From NCBI GenBank assembly GCA_900547765.1, contig URIA01000016.1, positions 1 through 39,814 on the forward strand: DNA of 39,814 nt, written 5' to 3'. The notes beneath the pieces are model-generated. The model ran no database searches and was not told where the DNA came from. It worked only from the letters and a program-made list of their open reading frames with translations. Origin of the DNA: an uncultured Collinsella sp. Its GTDB lineage: Bacteria > Actinomycetota > Coriobacteriia > Coriobacteriales > Coriobacteriaceae. Within the stretch, counting starts at the first letter, position 1. Each line of letters opens with the position of its first letter. A program made the position numbers and the translations under genes. Shown here one piece after another: positions 31,458 through 39,790 of the stretch.

Positions 31458-32836
31458 TAGGTAGCGGAGGTATCGACGACGCCGGTCGCATTGGCAACCG
31501 CGACTATGACGATCATGCATAGGAGCAGCACACCCAATGCCTTGAGCCAAAGTTTCGCGAGTTTCTTGCCGCGATAGCTGTCGAGCAGTGCGAATCGCCG
31601 ACGAAGACGGCGCTTATCGAGCAGCGCAAAATGCATAAGCACCATAAGGCCATCGACAAAGAAAAAATACTCGATTATGAGAAACCACGTCGGGTAGCTT
31701 TGGTTTGCTCCCGTGGGGTGAAAGACGGCAAAGTGACTTCCGGCAAAGAACACAAGTAGGGAGAAGCAGACAAGCGTATTCCAAATGCGCCCCAGAGAAT
31801 CCGGAACGCGAGAGAGCGGACCGCATGCAGCGGAGGCGGCAGGCCTAGGAAGCCCTGCGGGGTTCTGGAGCCCTTGGAGCGTCAACACCGTCTCCGAGGC
31901 CGGAGTACGGACAGGCGCAGGTGTAGAAGGCCGCACGGGGCGGCTCAGATCGTATGCCGAGCGCGTCGCCCGTCCCAACGTTTCCGCACTCGCAAAACGC
32001 TTGGCCGGGTCGAGCGCCATCGACATGCAGACGGTATCGGCAAGTGGAGTGGGAATGCCACGCGCCTCGCATTGCTCGCGCATGTCGAGCCCTGGTTTAG
32101 GGTCGACTCCCGTCAAGCAGAAGAACAACAGGGCGCCAAGTGCGTAGACGTCGCTGCGCACACTCGTCTGCCCAAACCCATACTGCTCGGGCGGCGCATA
32201 GGGTCGCGTGCCAAACTTGACGGTGTCGGCATCGGCGCCATCGCGCCATACGCGCGCGATCCCCAAGTCGATAATCACCAGCGACGAAAACGTCAGGCCC
32301 TCATCGAGCGTACAGTTCGCACCCGTCACGATGATATTCGACGGTTTGAGGTCGCGATGGATTACCGGCGCCGACGTCTCCCCCGCCATTGCAAAACCGG
32401 CGTGGAGCTCGCCCACGGCATCGCATAGGGCAGGATACAATTCACGCGCATAATCGGGGGTGGCTCCCAGACGGTCCACCAGCACCCCGAGCGTCTCCCC
32501 TTCGATGTATTCCATAACCACGTTGAGCTCGTCGCCCACACGACGACAATCGACGATTCTGGGCAGGTGCTCAAAACGCCTGCCTGCCCGCTGGGCGGCA
32601 AACAGACGCTCGTATGCCCCGCCGATTTGAGCCGAAGCATCGATGCGTTTACGGACAAAGGGGCCGAGCGAACCACCGCCGGTTCCTTCAAAGTACACGA
32701 GCTCGGTTGTTTCAACGGACGAGCGCTTAAGCACACGCTCCACGCGATAGCTGTCGTCGCGATCGAGCGACGCCAGATGTTCGGCAAGCGCTGCGGTCAG
32801 CTCGTCATCGGAATATGTTGTGGTCTGAGTATCCAT
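31457..32836 (-). CDS. Serine/threonine protein kinase with C-terminal membrane helices
   Basis: 459 residues. A Hanks-type kinase domain covers about 30-290, with the ATP-site lysine in VRKRI (Lys63), catalytic loop HRDLKPSN (160-167), DLG (190-192) in place of the usual DFG, and GTRPYAPPEQYG in the activation segment. A Pro-rich linker leads to three hydrophobic segments near the C terminus, so the kinase domain faces the cytoplasm. No extracellular PASTA repeats are present, unlike PknB. ATG 32836 has GGAGG only 2 bases away; ATGs at 32845 and 32848 are alternatives. An XRE-like regulator gene lies 98 bases upstream on the same strand. Confidence 0.92.
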   Translation of the reverse strand: MDTQTTTYSDDELTAALAEHLASLDRDDSYRVERVLKRSSVETTELVYFEGTGGGSLGPFVRKRIDASAQIGGAYERLFAAQRAGRRFEHLPRIVDCRRVGDELNVVMEYIEGETLGVLVDRLGATPDYARELYPALCDAVGELHAGFAMAGETSAPVIHRDLKPSNIIVTGANCTLDEGLTFSSLVIIDLGIARVWRDGADADTVKFGTRPYAPPEQYGFGQTSVRSDVYALGALLFFCLTGVDPKPGLDMREQCEARGIPTPLADTVCMSMALDPAKRFASAETLGRATRSAYDLSRPVRPSTPAPVRTPASETVLTLQGLQNPAGLPRPAASAACGPLSRVPDSLGRIWNTLVCFSLLVFFAGSHFAVFHPTGANQSYPTWFLIIEYFFFVDGLMVLMHFALLDKRRLRRRFALLDSYRGKKLAKLWLKALGVLLLCMIVIVAVANATGVVDTSAT

Positions 32837-32934
32837 AGCCTCCATCATAGCGCAGGGCGCAGACACCCCATGGCATCCGCGCCCCGTTCGCTTGCATCGT
32901 TGTTCGGCAGCTCCGCCGGCTCAGATATCAGCCG

Positions 32935-33357
32935 CTAACTCACCGTCTCCTCGCCAAAGCGATACAGCTCCTCGTTGACCTTTTGGAGGCTGCACCCGCG
33001 ATCGATGCAAAAGATGATAATCGCATCACGGCGATCCTTGCAGTTGAGGACGCTTACCCCGGCAGCCGTCAGTGCACGGTTGGCCTCTTTGAGCGTCAGC
33101 GCCATCGCAAAGGCAATCTGCAGCACCTTATTGCGACTCGGGTGACGCGCACCGGTAAAGATCTGATAGCCAAAGGTCTCATTGAGATCGGCCATACGAA
33201 CCACGCGCGAGCGCTCCAAGCCCTTTTCCTGCAGCAGCTGCTTCAGGTAGTCCGAAAGCGACGGGGCGGCAAAGTCGTGCTCCCTGATATAGCCATCGAT
33301 GTTCGGCGCATCGAGAAGCTCATTGAGCAGCTCCTCGGTCAGCTTTTTATCGGGCAT
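32935..33357 (-). CDS. XRE-like helix-turn-helix protein next to the kinase gene
   Basis: 140 residues. The central part (about 33-95: SLSDYLKQLLQEKGLERSRV through NKVLQIAFAMALTLKEANR) resembles an XRE helix-turn-helix with degenerate recognition features. The C-terminal RRDAIIIFCIDRGCSLQKVNEEL is a conserved-looking tail. A strong GGAGGTGA SD precedes ATG 33357. Such proteins often sit beside Ser/Thr kinases and may be their substrate or regulator; that is inference from position. Confidence 0.75.
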   Translation of the reverse strand: MPDKKLTEELLNELLDAPNIDGYIREHDFAAPSLSDYLKQLLQEKGLERSRVVRMADLNETFGYQIFTGARHPSRNKVLQIAFAMALTLKEANRALTAAGVSVLNCKDRRDAIIIFCIDRGCSLQKVNEELYRFGEETVS

Positions 33358-33389
33358 ACGACTTCACCTCCCCCAGTGCATGCAACATG

Positions 33390-33833
33390 CTAGAAACCGC
33401 TTACGTCCGAACGCTCCCAGCTAGCAACCTGGTCGGGAGACACCGTACCCAGCGCCTCGAACTTCCAGGAGCCGCCCGCCTTCAGATGATTGGTGTTTGC
33501 AAGAGCCGTTCCAACCTGGTTGCCATCGGCATCATACAGAACATACTCAATCTGAATGTAGCTCTTTTCCTTGTCCGTGTTATTGGTAAGCGTGCCCGTG
33601 ATCTTATAGGCAAACTGACTGGAGGTGTCTTCAGCCTCGTCGGCAATGGTATACGGTTCTTGCGATTCTTTTTGCTCCTCAGCCTGCTGTGTCGCCTCGG
33701 CAGGTTTTGCCGAATCGCTCGCAGACGAATCGGTTGAATTGCCACCCATGGAGCCCACGGCACCGACGATAACCAGCACCACGATGACGCCTAGGACAAT
33801 CTTGCCGATCGGCTTCTTTCCCTCTTTTGCCAT
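33390..33833 (-). CDS. Membrane-anchored FxLYD-type domain protein
   Basis: 147 residues. An N-terminal cytoplasmic KEGKKPIGK stretch leads into one transmembrane helix (about 11-28), a Ser/Ala/Glu linker and a C-terminal beta-sandwich with AYKITGTLTNNTDKEKSYIQ and EYVLYDADGNQVG, characteristic of FxLYD domains found in surface proteins. Its function is unknown. GGAAGGATGAATA precedes ATG 33833. The XRE-like gene begins 32 bases after its stop, so the two and probably the kinase gene are one transcript. It could be an extracellular sensor or substrate of the kinase (speculative). Confidence 0.78.
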   Translation of the reverse strand: MAKEGKKPIGKIVLGVIVVLVIVGAVGSMGGNSTDSSASDSAKPAEATQQAEEQKESQEPYTIADEAEDTSSQFAYKITGTLTNNTDKEKSYIQIEYVLYDADGNQVGTALANTNHLKAGGSWKFEALGTVSPDQVASWERSDVSGF

Positions 33834-33997
33834 TATTCATCCTTCCTACGATCCGGCTACCGTGCCGGCACACAGCACATCGTAGAAAGGATTGAACTTG
33901 AATTCATTAGCTGAGGGCTAAGGTTGCGGTAAACGGCCAATGCAGCTATCCAGACGCCGAGCAAACGCACTTTGCGTGACCGTCTGCTGGCAGCGCA

Positions 33998-34321
33998 TCA
34001 ACCCACCGTGACGGATTTCCCGGTAAAGGCACTGATCATCATTAGGACAAAGAACACCAGGTAGCTGATGCTCAATAGGTACGCAATGATCAGGAAGACG
34101 ACCCAGCCGACATTGGTCTTACCGTCGGCGCGGCGCCGCTCGCGAGAACGGCACAGCCAGACCGTCACGCCGATGGCGGTGATAAACAGTACGAGTGCCG
34201 CCGCAGCCAGCCCAGCAAACACAAACATCACGCCAATGCTCACAGCGATGACCGGAAGCAGCAGCAAACCGCATCCGCATCCACCCGGACTATATACGGC
34301 AGACTGTCGGCGTCGTTCCAT
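33998..34321 (-). CDS. Small multi-pass membrane protein
   Basis: 107 residues, no family recognised. A short basic N terminus (MERRRQ), a GGCGCG stretch, then about three hydrophobic segments (LLLLPVIAVSIGVMFVFAGL, ALVLFITAIGVTVWL, VVFLIIAYLLSISYLVFFVL) with a basic loop CRSRERRRADGK between the second and third. The ATG at 34321 lies 2 bases after the TGA of the M20 gene, whose last codons supply the GGAG SD, so translation is coupled. The 160 bases to the next gene hold no clear terminator. Confidence 0.72.
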   Translation of the reverse strand: MERRRQSAVYSPGGCGCGLLLLPVIAVSIGVMFVFAGLAAAALVLFITAIGVTVWLCRSRERRRADGKTNVGWVVFLIIAYLLSISYLVFFVLMMISAFTGKSVTVG

Positions 34322-34323
34322 CG

Positions 34324-35511
34324 TCACTCCAAGCCAAGCAATCGTTTGTAGACATCGAGGCCTTTGAGTAGGATTTCCTCGTCAAAGAGCATGGTATCAG
34401 TGTGAAGGGCGCTCGTGGCATAGGCGGGGCAGCCATCCGAATCACTCGGGTTGTCTTGGTCCTCTGGCATACCCGTGCCCAGCAGGAAAAACACGCCCGG
34501 CAGATGGCGCTGATAGAACGCGAAATCCTCGGCGATTAGCAGCGGCTCGTCCACGAGCTGCAATTCGGGCAGAGCGGGCGCGATTCGGGCAAACAACTCA
34601 GGGTCGTTATCGACCGGTGGATAGCCCTCGGCAAAGTCAAGATCATACGTGCAGCCCGTTGCGGTGCACGCCTCGTCGAGCACACGGCGTACGCCTTCGC
34701 GCGCACGGTCGAACATGTCGTCCGTAAACACACGTAGGCTGCCGGCAACATGGGCCTCCCCCGCCACCGCGTTGCAGACGGCACCGGCCTGCAGCAGACC
34801 AAACTTACCGATACAGGGCTCGTCGGTGCCCAGCTCGTCCATCAGCTCGCGCTCGGCAACCAAAAACTTCGCTGCCGCCAACGCGGCATCGTGCGACTCC
34901 CCAACCGGCACACCATAGGTCTTAGCGATGTGGATGCTCGTACCGTGAATATGGATATGCGTCTCGCTCGAACGCGCCAGCAGCGGACCGGAACAACTCG
35001 CCAACGTGCCGGCAGGCAGATCGGGCCACACATGGAAGCCAAAAATGCGGTCGGCCCCATAGCGCTCGAACACACCACTCTCGCATACCGTCTTGGCACC
35101 ACCGGTCGTTTCCTCGGCCGGCTGGAACACAAAGAGAACGTTGCGCCTAATGGCGCCCGGCTGTTCGCGAATCGTACGGTCGACATACGTCGCGGCGGCA
35201 AGCGCCATGGCCATATGTCCGTCATGTCCGCAAGCGTGCATCTTGCCGGGATGGGTCGAGGCAAAGGCCGCTCCCGTCGCCTCCGCGATGGGCAGCGCAT
35301 CCATATCGGCGCGAATCGCCGTGGCATGCGCGGCATCAACGCCGGCGTCGAAGAAAGCACAGACGCAGTTGGGGCACGGATGGGTCACTTCGCAGGTGAG
35401 CGGTGCCAACACGCCCTCGATATAGGCAATGGTTTGCGGAAGATCGAAATCGAGCTCCGGAATGCGATGGAGATCGCGGCGATAGCGACGGAGTTCTTGG
35501 AGCTCGGTCAT
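34324..35511 (-). CDS. M20 family amidohydrolase (HipO/DapL-like)
   Basis: 395 residues of a zinc-dependent N-acyl-amino-acid amidohydrolase. RRYRRDLHRIPEL at the N terminus, IRADMDALPI, HACGHDGHMAM and PAEETTGGAK carry the metal-binding and catalytic residues. Family members remove acyl groups from amino acids. The DAP N-acetyltransferase gene is nearby, so N-acetyl-diaminopimelate deacetylase is one possibility, but a general hippurate-hydrolase-like role fits equally well. The start is ATG 35511 with AAGGGA upstream; the frame extends further without a better start. It is divergent from the lysine operon. Confidence 0.87.
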   Translation of the reverse strand: MTELQELRRYRRDLHRIPELDFDLPQTIAYIEGVLAPLTCEVTHPCPNCVCAFFDAGVDAAHATAIRADMDALPIAEATGAAFASTHPGKMHACGHDGHMAMALAAATYVDRTIREQPGAIRRNVLFVFQPAEETTGGAKTVCESGVFERYGADRIFGFHVWPDLPAGTLASCSGPLLARSSETHIHIHGTSIHIAKTYGVPVGESHDAALAAAKFLVAERELMDELGTDEPCIGKFGLLQAGAVCNAVAGEAHVAGSLRVFTDDMFDRAREGVRRVLDEACTATGCTYDLDFAEGYPPVDNDPELFARIAPALPELQLVDEPLLIAEDFAFYQRHLPGVFFLLGTGMPEDQDNPSDSDGCPAYATSALHTDTMLFDEEILLKGLDVYKRLLGLE

Positions 35512-35621
35512 AGAGGATCCCTTCGTGAGGCACATCTGTTGCAACTTATTGTGATACAGGATTGTGGCGCACATGTTTCCAGCATATCCCTGCATTTTTT
35601 AAACGTTATATACGAATACTC

Positions 35622-35650
35622 TTGTTTGGTAAAGTGCAACGTGATAGGGT
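35622..35650 (+). promoter_or_regulatory. Promoter of the lysine-biosynthesis operon
   Basis: TTGTTT (35622-35627) and TAGGGT (35645-35650) are separated by 17 bases. They would start transcription near 35657, immediately before the riboswitch P1 helix. Confidence 0.5.
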
Positions 35651-35661
35651 CTTTACCACTT

Positions 35662-35818
35662 GATAGAGGCGCGGGCACGAAGAGCCGCGGGCGAGCCGGC
35701 AGGCTTTGACCCCGTGGGGAGGCGAAACCCGCCGAACTGGGTTTTACGGGCACGAACAACCTGGTGGGCCTGTGGGAAACACCCACAGGACTGTCTGCAG
35801 CAATGCGGGAGCGCTATC
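35662..35818 (+). promoter_or_regulatory. Lysine riboswitch (L box)
   Basis: The conserved opening GATAGAGGCGCGG (35662-35674), internal GGGGAGGCG...CCGAAC, a hairpin CCTGTGGG/CCCACAGG (35769-35776 with 35782-35789), ACTGTC and the closing GGGAGCGCTATC match the lysC-type lysine aptamer. P1 is GATAG with CTATC (35814-35818). It lies in the leader of the lysA-dapA ORF, as expected for lysine feedback. No clear intrinsic terminator follows. CGCTATCC (35812-35819, including the P1 3' strand) can pair with GGATAGCG (35869-35876) next to the GAGG SD, so control is probably at translation or by alternative folding. Confidence 0.92.
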
Positions 35819-35889
35819 CGGACATTGGGTCCACGTTATGCGGATTCGATGCGCAGATGGCGCCGTCTGGATAGCGAGGTTTACGGGAC

Positions 35890-38199
35890 ATGGCATTGAC
35901 CCCCAACGAGGCATATGCGGCCAAGCAGCCGTTTGTGGACAAAGAGACACTCGAGCATATCGTCGAGCAGTTCCCCACGCCGTTTCATCTATACGACGAG
36001 GCGGGCATCCGCCGCAACATGCAAGAAGTGCGCGACGCCTTTGCATGGAACCCGGGCTTTAAGGAATACTTTGCCGTCAAGGCCAACCCCAACCCGGCGC
36101 TCATCTCCATTCTCAACGAATACGGCTGCGGCTGCGATTGCTCGAGCTATACCGAGCTCATGATCGCCCGTTCGCTGGGTATCACGGGACACGACATCAT
36201 GTTCTCGTCCAACGACACGCCGGCTGCCGACTTTGAGCTCGCCGACAAGCTGGGTGCCATCGTCAACTTTGACGACATCAGCCACATCGAGTTCTTTGAG
36301 CGCGTTGCGGGGCCCATCCCCAAGACGGTCAGCTGCCGCTTTAATCCAGGCGGCCTGTTCCAGCTCTCCAACGGCATCATGGACAACCCGGGCGACTCCA
36401 AATATGGCATGACCACCGAGCAGCTCTTCGAGGCCTTCCGCATGCTCAAGGCCAAGGGCGCCGAGGACTTTGGCATCCACGCATTCCTTGCCAGCAACAC
36501 TGTCACCAACGACTACTACCCCAAGCTCGCGCGCATCCTCTTTGAGCTTGCCGTACGCTTGGAGCGCGAGACCGGCGCACACGTCGCCTTCATCAATCTG
36601 TCCGGCGGCGTCGGCATCCCCTACCTGCCCGAGCAGCAGGCCAACGACATTCGCGCCATCGGCGAGGGAGTACACGCGGCATACGACGAGATCCTGGTTC
36701 CCGCCGGCATGGGCGATGTGGCCATCTGCACCGAGATGGGCCGCTTTATGTTGGGCCCCTACGGCTGCCTGGTCACCAAGGCCATCCACGAGAAGCAGAT
36801 CTACAAGGACTATATCGGTGTCGATGCAAGCGCCGTCGATTTGATTCGCCCTGCCATGTATGGCGCCTACCACCACATTACGGTGATGGGTCAGCCGGGC
36901 GGCGCCGACAAGGCCACAGCGCCCGTCACGAACACCTATGACATCACGGGCAACCTATGCGAGAACAACGACAAGTTCGCTATCGATCGCAAGCTGCCGC
37001 ATATCGACATGGGCGACCTGCTTGTAATCCACGATACCGGTGCGCATGGCTACTCCATGGGCTACAACTACAACGGACGTCTGCGCTCCGCCGAGGTCCT
37101 GCTGCGCCCCGATGGCGCGGCCGACCTCATCCGCCGCGCCGAGCGCCCGGGCGATTACTTTGCCACGCTCGACGTGCTGCCGTGCGGCCGCGAGCTGCTG
37201 GCCAAATCGCGCGCCGAAAGCGCCCGCCGTCGCGCTCAGGACGAGCGCCTAGTAGTCGCCGCCCAATGGAACAAACGCGTCCAGATCGCGGAAGCGAAGG
37301 AGAAGAACATGGATATCCGCAATCTCGAGGGCTCAATCGTCGCCCTTGTCACGCCGTTTAAAAAGGACGGCAGTGTCGACTTTGACGCGCTTGAGCACCT
37401 TATCGATTTCCACCTGCAAAATGGCACTGACGCCATCCTCACCCTGGGCACCACCGGTGAGAGTGCCACGATGACCGATGACGAGGACAACTCCGTCGTC
37501 GCCGCTGTGGTCAAGCATGTTGCAGGACGCGTCCCCGTTATTGCCGGCTCGGGCTCCAACTCCACGCAGACCATGCTCACCAAGTCGCTCACCTATCAGG
37601 GCCTGGGCGCCGACGGTCTGCTGCTCATCACCCCCTACTACAACAAGTCCAATGAAGAGGGTATCTATCAGCATTTTAAGACCGTCGCCGACGCCGTGGA
37701 CATCCCCTGCATCCTGTACAACATCCCCGGCCGCTGTGGCTGCGGCATCAGCGAGCGCAACGTAGAACGCCTGGCCGCGCACCCCAACATCATGGGTATT
37801 AAGGAGGCCTCGGGCAACGTCGCCTACGCGGCCAAGATCGCCCACCTGCTGTCAGACGACTTCCGCATGTACTCGGGCGAGGACGCGCTTACCGTACCGC
37901 TCATGAGCCTGGGCGCCTCGGGCACCATCAGCGTGTGGGCCGATGTTCAGCCGCAGCTCGTGCACGACATGTGCCGCGCCTATCTGGACGGTGACGTGGA
38001 GCGCGCCCGCGATATCCAGATTGCCGGCCAGCCGCTCATCAATGCCCTCTTTAGCGAGGTCAACCCCATCCCCGTCAAGGAAGCGCTCGCCCAGATGGGC
38101 ATGATCGAGGCAAACTACCGTATGCCGCTGTGCCCCATGGCAGACGACACGCGAGCCGCACTTACCGATGCTCTGAAGGGAGCTGGTCTGCTTGATTAA
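35890..38199 (+). CDS. LysA-DapA fusion: DAP decarboxylase plus 4-hydroxy-tetrahydrodipicolinate synthase
   Basis: One 769-residue frame joins the last and an early step of lysine synthesis. Residues 1 to about 440 are a fold-type III PLP decarboxylase: PLP lysine Lys64 in YFAVKANPNP, NLSGGVGIPY, ICTEMGRFM, and C-terminal GAHGYSMGYNYNGR. Residues 474-769 are a complete DapA: VALVTPF, LGTTGESATM, ITPYYNKSNEEG, YNIPGRCGCG and Schiff-base Lys638 in GIKEASGN. Between them is a charged Arg/Ala/Glu linker. ATG 37309 (Met474) has AAGGAG 6 bases upstream, so DapA may also be made alone. The lysine riboswitch precedes it. Confidence 0.9.
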   Translation: MALTPNEAYAAKQPFVDKETLEHIVEQFPTPFHLYDEAGIRRNMQEVRDAFAWNPGFKEYFAVKANPNPALISILNEYGCGCDCSSYTELMIARSLGITGHDIMFSSNDTPAADFELADKLGAIVNFDDISHIEFFERVAGPIPKTVSCRFNPGGLFQLSNGIMDNPGDSKYGMTTEQLFEAFRMLKAKGAEDFGIHAFLASNTVTNDYYPKLARILFELAVRLERETGAHVAFINLSGGVGIPYLPEQQANDIRAIGEGVHAAYDEILVPAGMGDVAICTEMGRFMLGPYGCLVTKAIHEKQIYKDYIGVDASAVDLIRPAMYGAYHHITVMGQPGGADKATAPVTNTYDITGNLCENNDKFAIDRKLPHIDMGDLLVIHDTGAHGYSMGYNYNGRLRSAEVLLRPDGAADLIRRAERPGDYFATLDVLPCGRELLAKSRAESARRRAQDERLVVAAQWNKRVQIAEAKEKNMDIRNLEGSIVALVTPFKKDGSVDFDALEHLIDFHLQNGTDAILTLGTTGESATMTDDEDNSVVAAVVKHVAGRVPVIAGSGSNSTQTMLTKSLTYQGLGADGLLLITPYYNKSNEEGIYQHFKTVADAVDIPCILYNIPGRCGCGISERNVERLAAHPNIMGIKEASGNVAYAAKIAHLLSDDFRMYSGEDALTVPLMSLGASGTISVWADVQPQLVHDMCRAYLDGDVERARDIQIAGQPLINALFSEVNPIPVKEALAQMGMIEANYRMPLCPMADDTRAALTDALKGAGLLD
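37297..37311 (+). promoter_or_regulatory. dapA: Internal SD and start for free DapA
   Basis: AAGGAG (37297-37302), a 6-base spacer and ATG (37309-37311) lie in frame inside the fusion, exactly at the natural DapA N terminus (MDIRNLEGSIVALVTPF). This is as good a start as those of neighbouring genes. If used, it yields a 296-residue DapA. Confidence 0.75.
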
Positions 38200-38932
38200 G
38201 ACCGTCATTATGGGAACGGGCCGCATGGGCTCGCTCATCCGCACCACCGCCGAGGGCACCGTTGATGCCGCCGGTCAGCCCGTTTTTGATATCGTCGCCC
38301 AGATCGGTTTTGATCTGTCCGAGCTCGAGAGCGCCCCGGCGGCCGACGTTATCATCGACTTCTCGAACGTCGTGACCTTCGATGCCGTCGTCGCCTATGT
38401 CGAGCGCACGGGCGCCGCGTTGGTCTCGGGCACCACGGGCTATACGCCCGAGCAGATGGACCGCCTGCGTGAGCTGGGCCAGAACACCCGCGTTATGCAC
38501 TCGGGCAATTACTCCATCGGTATCGCAGCCCTGCGCCATCTGGTAGCGCAGGCTACACGCGAGCTGCCCGGCTTTGACTGCGAAATCGTCGAGACGCACC
38601 ACAACCAAAAGGTCGACGCCCCGAGCGGCACTGCCAAGCTACTGCTCGACGCCGTCGTCGAAGCTGAACCCGAGGCAGGCTACCACCCCGTCTATGGCCG
38701 CGAGGGCATGTGCGGCGCGCGCGATCCCAAGGAGATCGGCATGCACTCGCTGCGCGGCGGCACCGTCGCCGGCGTGCACGAGGTGGGTTTCTTTGGCCAG
38801 GACGAGGAGGTCACGCTCACCCACCGCGCCACGAGCCGTCAGATCTTTGTCAACGGCGCCCTGGCAGCCGCGCAGAAGCTCGTCACCCGCGACCCCGGCT
38901 TCTACACCTTCGACCAGGTCATGTTTGCCTAA
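38192..38932 (+). CDS. dapB: 4-hydroxy-tetrahydrodipicolinate reductase
   Basis: A 246-residue NAD(P)H-dependent reductase of the DAP pathway. The Rossmann motif IMGTGRMGS at the N terminus, DVIIDFS, SGTTGY, and the catalytic ETHHNQKVDAPSGTAK with the two histidines and Lys are all present. The start is TTG 38192, overlapping the dapA stop by 8 bases, with AAGGGAG upstream. It is translationally coupled to the fusion gene. The C-terminal part HEVGFFGQDEEVTLTHRA matches the family. Confidence 0.95.
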   Translation: MIKTVIMGTGRMGSLIRTTAEGTVDAAGQPVFDIVAQIGFDLSELESAPAADVIIDFSNVVTFDAVVAYVERTGAALVSGTTGYTPEQMDRLRELGQNTRVMHSGNYSIGIAALRHLVAQATRELPGFDCEIVETHHNQKVDAPSGTAKLLLDAVVEAEPEAGYHPVYGREGMCGARDPKEIGMHSLRGGTVAGVHEVGFFGQDEEVTLTHRATSRQIFVNGALAAAQKLVTRDPGFYTFDQVMFA

Positions 38933-38971
38933 CCAGGTATCAACCGTATTCACGAAAAGGAGAAACAGCAT

Positions 38972-39691
38972 ATGAGTAACGCAGCCGAGATGGATGCCCA
39001 GGAGATTATCAACTACATCGCCACCGCGCCCAAAAAGACACCTGTCAAGCTGTACGTGCGCGAGAAGCCCGGCATGAAGGTTGCCTGGGGCGACGCACAT
39101 GTCTACGGCGGCCGTCGCGGCAAGACCGTCTTTGGCGACTGGGATGAGCTCAAGGCCATCCTCGATGCCAATGCCGACTCCATCGACTACTACGATGTCG
39201 AGAATGACTGCCGCAACTCCGCCGTGCCCATGCTCGACCTTAAGGGCATCAACGCTCGCATCGAGCCGGGCGCGATCATCCGCGACCGCGTCGAGATCGG
39301 CGATCGCGCCGTCATCATGATGGGCGCCATCATCAACATCGGCTCCGTTATCGGCGAGGGTTCCATGATCGATATGGGCGCCGTGCTGGGCGGTCGCGCC
39401 ACCGTGGGCAAGAACTGCCACATCGGCGCCGGCACCGTACTGGCAGGCGTTGTGGAGCCCGCCAGCGCCACGCCTGTCATCATCGAGGACGATGTCATGA
39501 TCGGCGCCAACGCCGTGGTCCTAGAGGGCGTGCACGTAGGCAAGGGCGCTGTCGTTGCCGCCGGCGCCGTGTGCGTAGAGGACGTCCCCGCCGGCGCCGT
39601 CGTGGCCGGTGTCCCCGCCCGCGTCATCAAGATGCGCGACGAGAAGACCGACAGCAAGACCGGCCTGGAAGAGGGCTTACGTCAACTTTAA
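38972..39691 (+). CDS. dapH: 2,3,4,5-tetrahydropyridine-2,6-dicarboxylate N-acetyltransferase
   Basis: A 239-residue acyltransferase with a left-handed beta-helix (hexapeptide repeats from about 90: ARIEPGAIIRDRVEIGDRAV, IGEGSMIDMGAVLGGRA, IGAGTVLAGVVEPASATPV, IGANAVVLEGVHVGKGAVV). The N-terminal domain (AQEIINYIATAPKKTPVKLY) is the DapH-specific cap, indicating the acetylase branch of DAP synthesis rather than the succinylase one. The SD AAGGAG lies upstream of ATG 38972. The gap after dapB is 39 bases with no terminator, so it belongs to the riboswitch-controlled operon. Confidence 0.93.
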   Translation: MSNAAEMDAQEIINYIATAPKKTPVKLYVREKPGMKVAWGDAHVYGGRRGKTVFGDWDELKAILDANADSIDYYDVENDCRNSAVPMLDLKGINARIEPGAIIRDRVEIGDRAVIMMGAIINIGSVIGEGSMIDMGAVLGGRATVGKNCHIGAGTVLAGVVEPASATPVIIEDDVMIGANAVVLEGVHVGKGAVVAAGAVCVEDVPAGAVVAGVPARVIKMRDEKTDSKTGLEEGLRQL

Positions 39692-39696
39692 TAGTT

Positions 39697-39721
39697 ACGC
39701 GGTTTTGACAAACCGCGTTTT
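39697..39721 (+). terminator. Terminator of the lysine operon
   Basis: ACGCGGTTT (39697-39705) pairs perfectly with AAACCGCGT (39710-39718), 4-base loop, then TTTTC, 5 bases after the dapH stop. Confidence 0.88.
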
Positions 39722-39765
39722 CGCTGACGTATGCTCAACCTGCGGGATAATTCATCCCTAAATCA

Positions 39766-39790
39766 AAACCACCCCTAAAAGGGGTGGTTT
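39766..39790. terminator. Second hairpin near the window end
   Basis: AAACCACCCCT/AGGGGTGGTTT (11 bp, 3-base loop). The minus strand continues with TGATTT, so it may end a minus-strand gene beyond the window, or act in both directions. AGGGT-ATA-ACCCT follows at 39796-39808. Confidence 0.7.
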
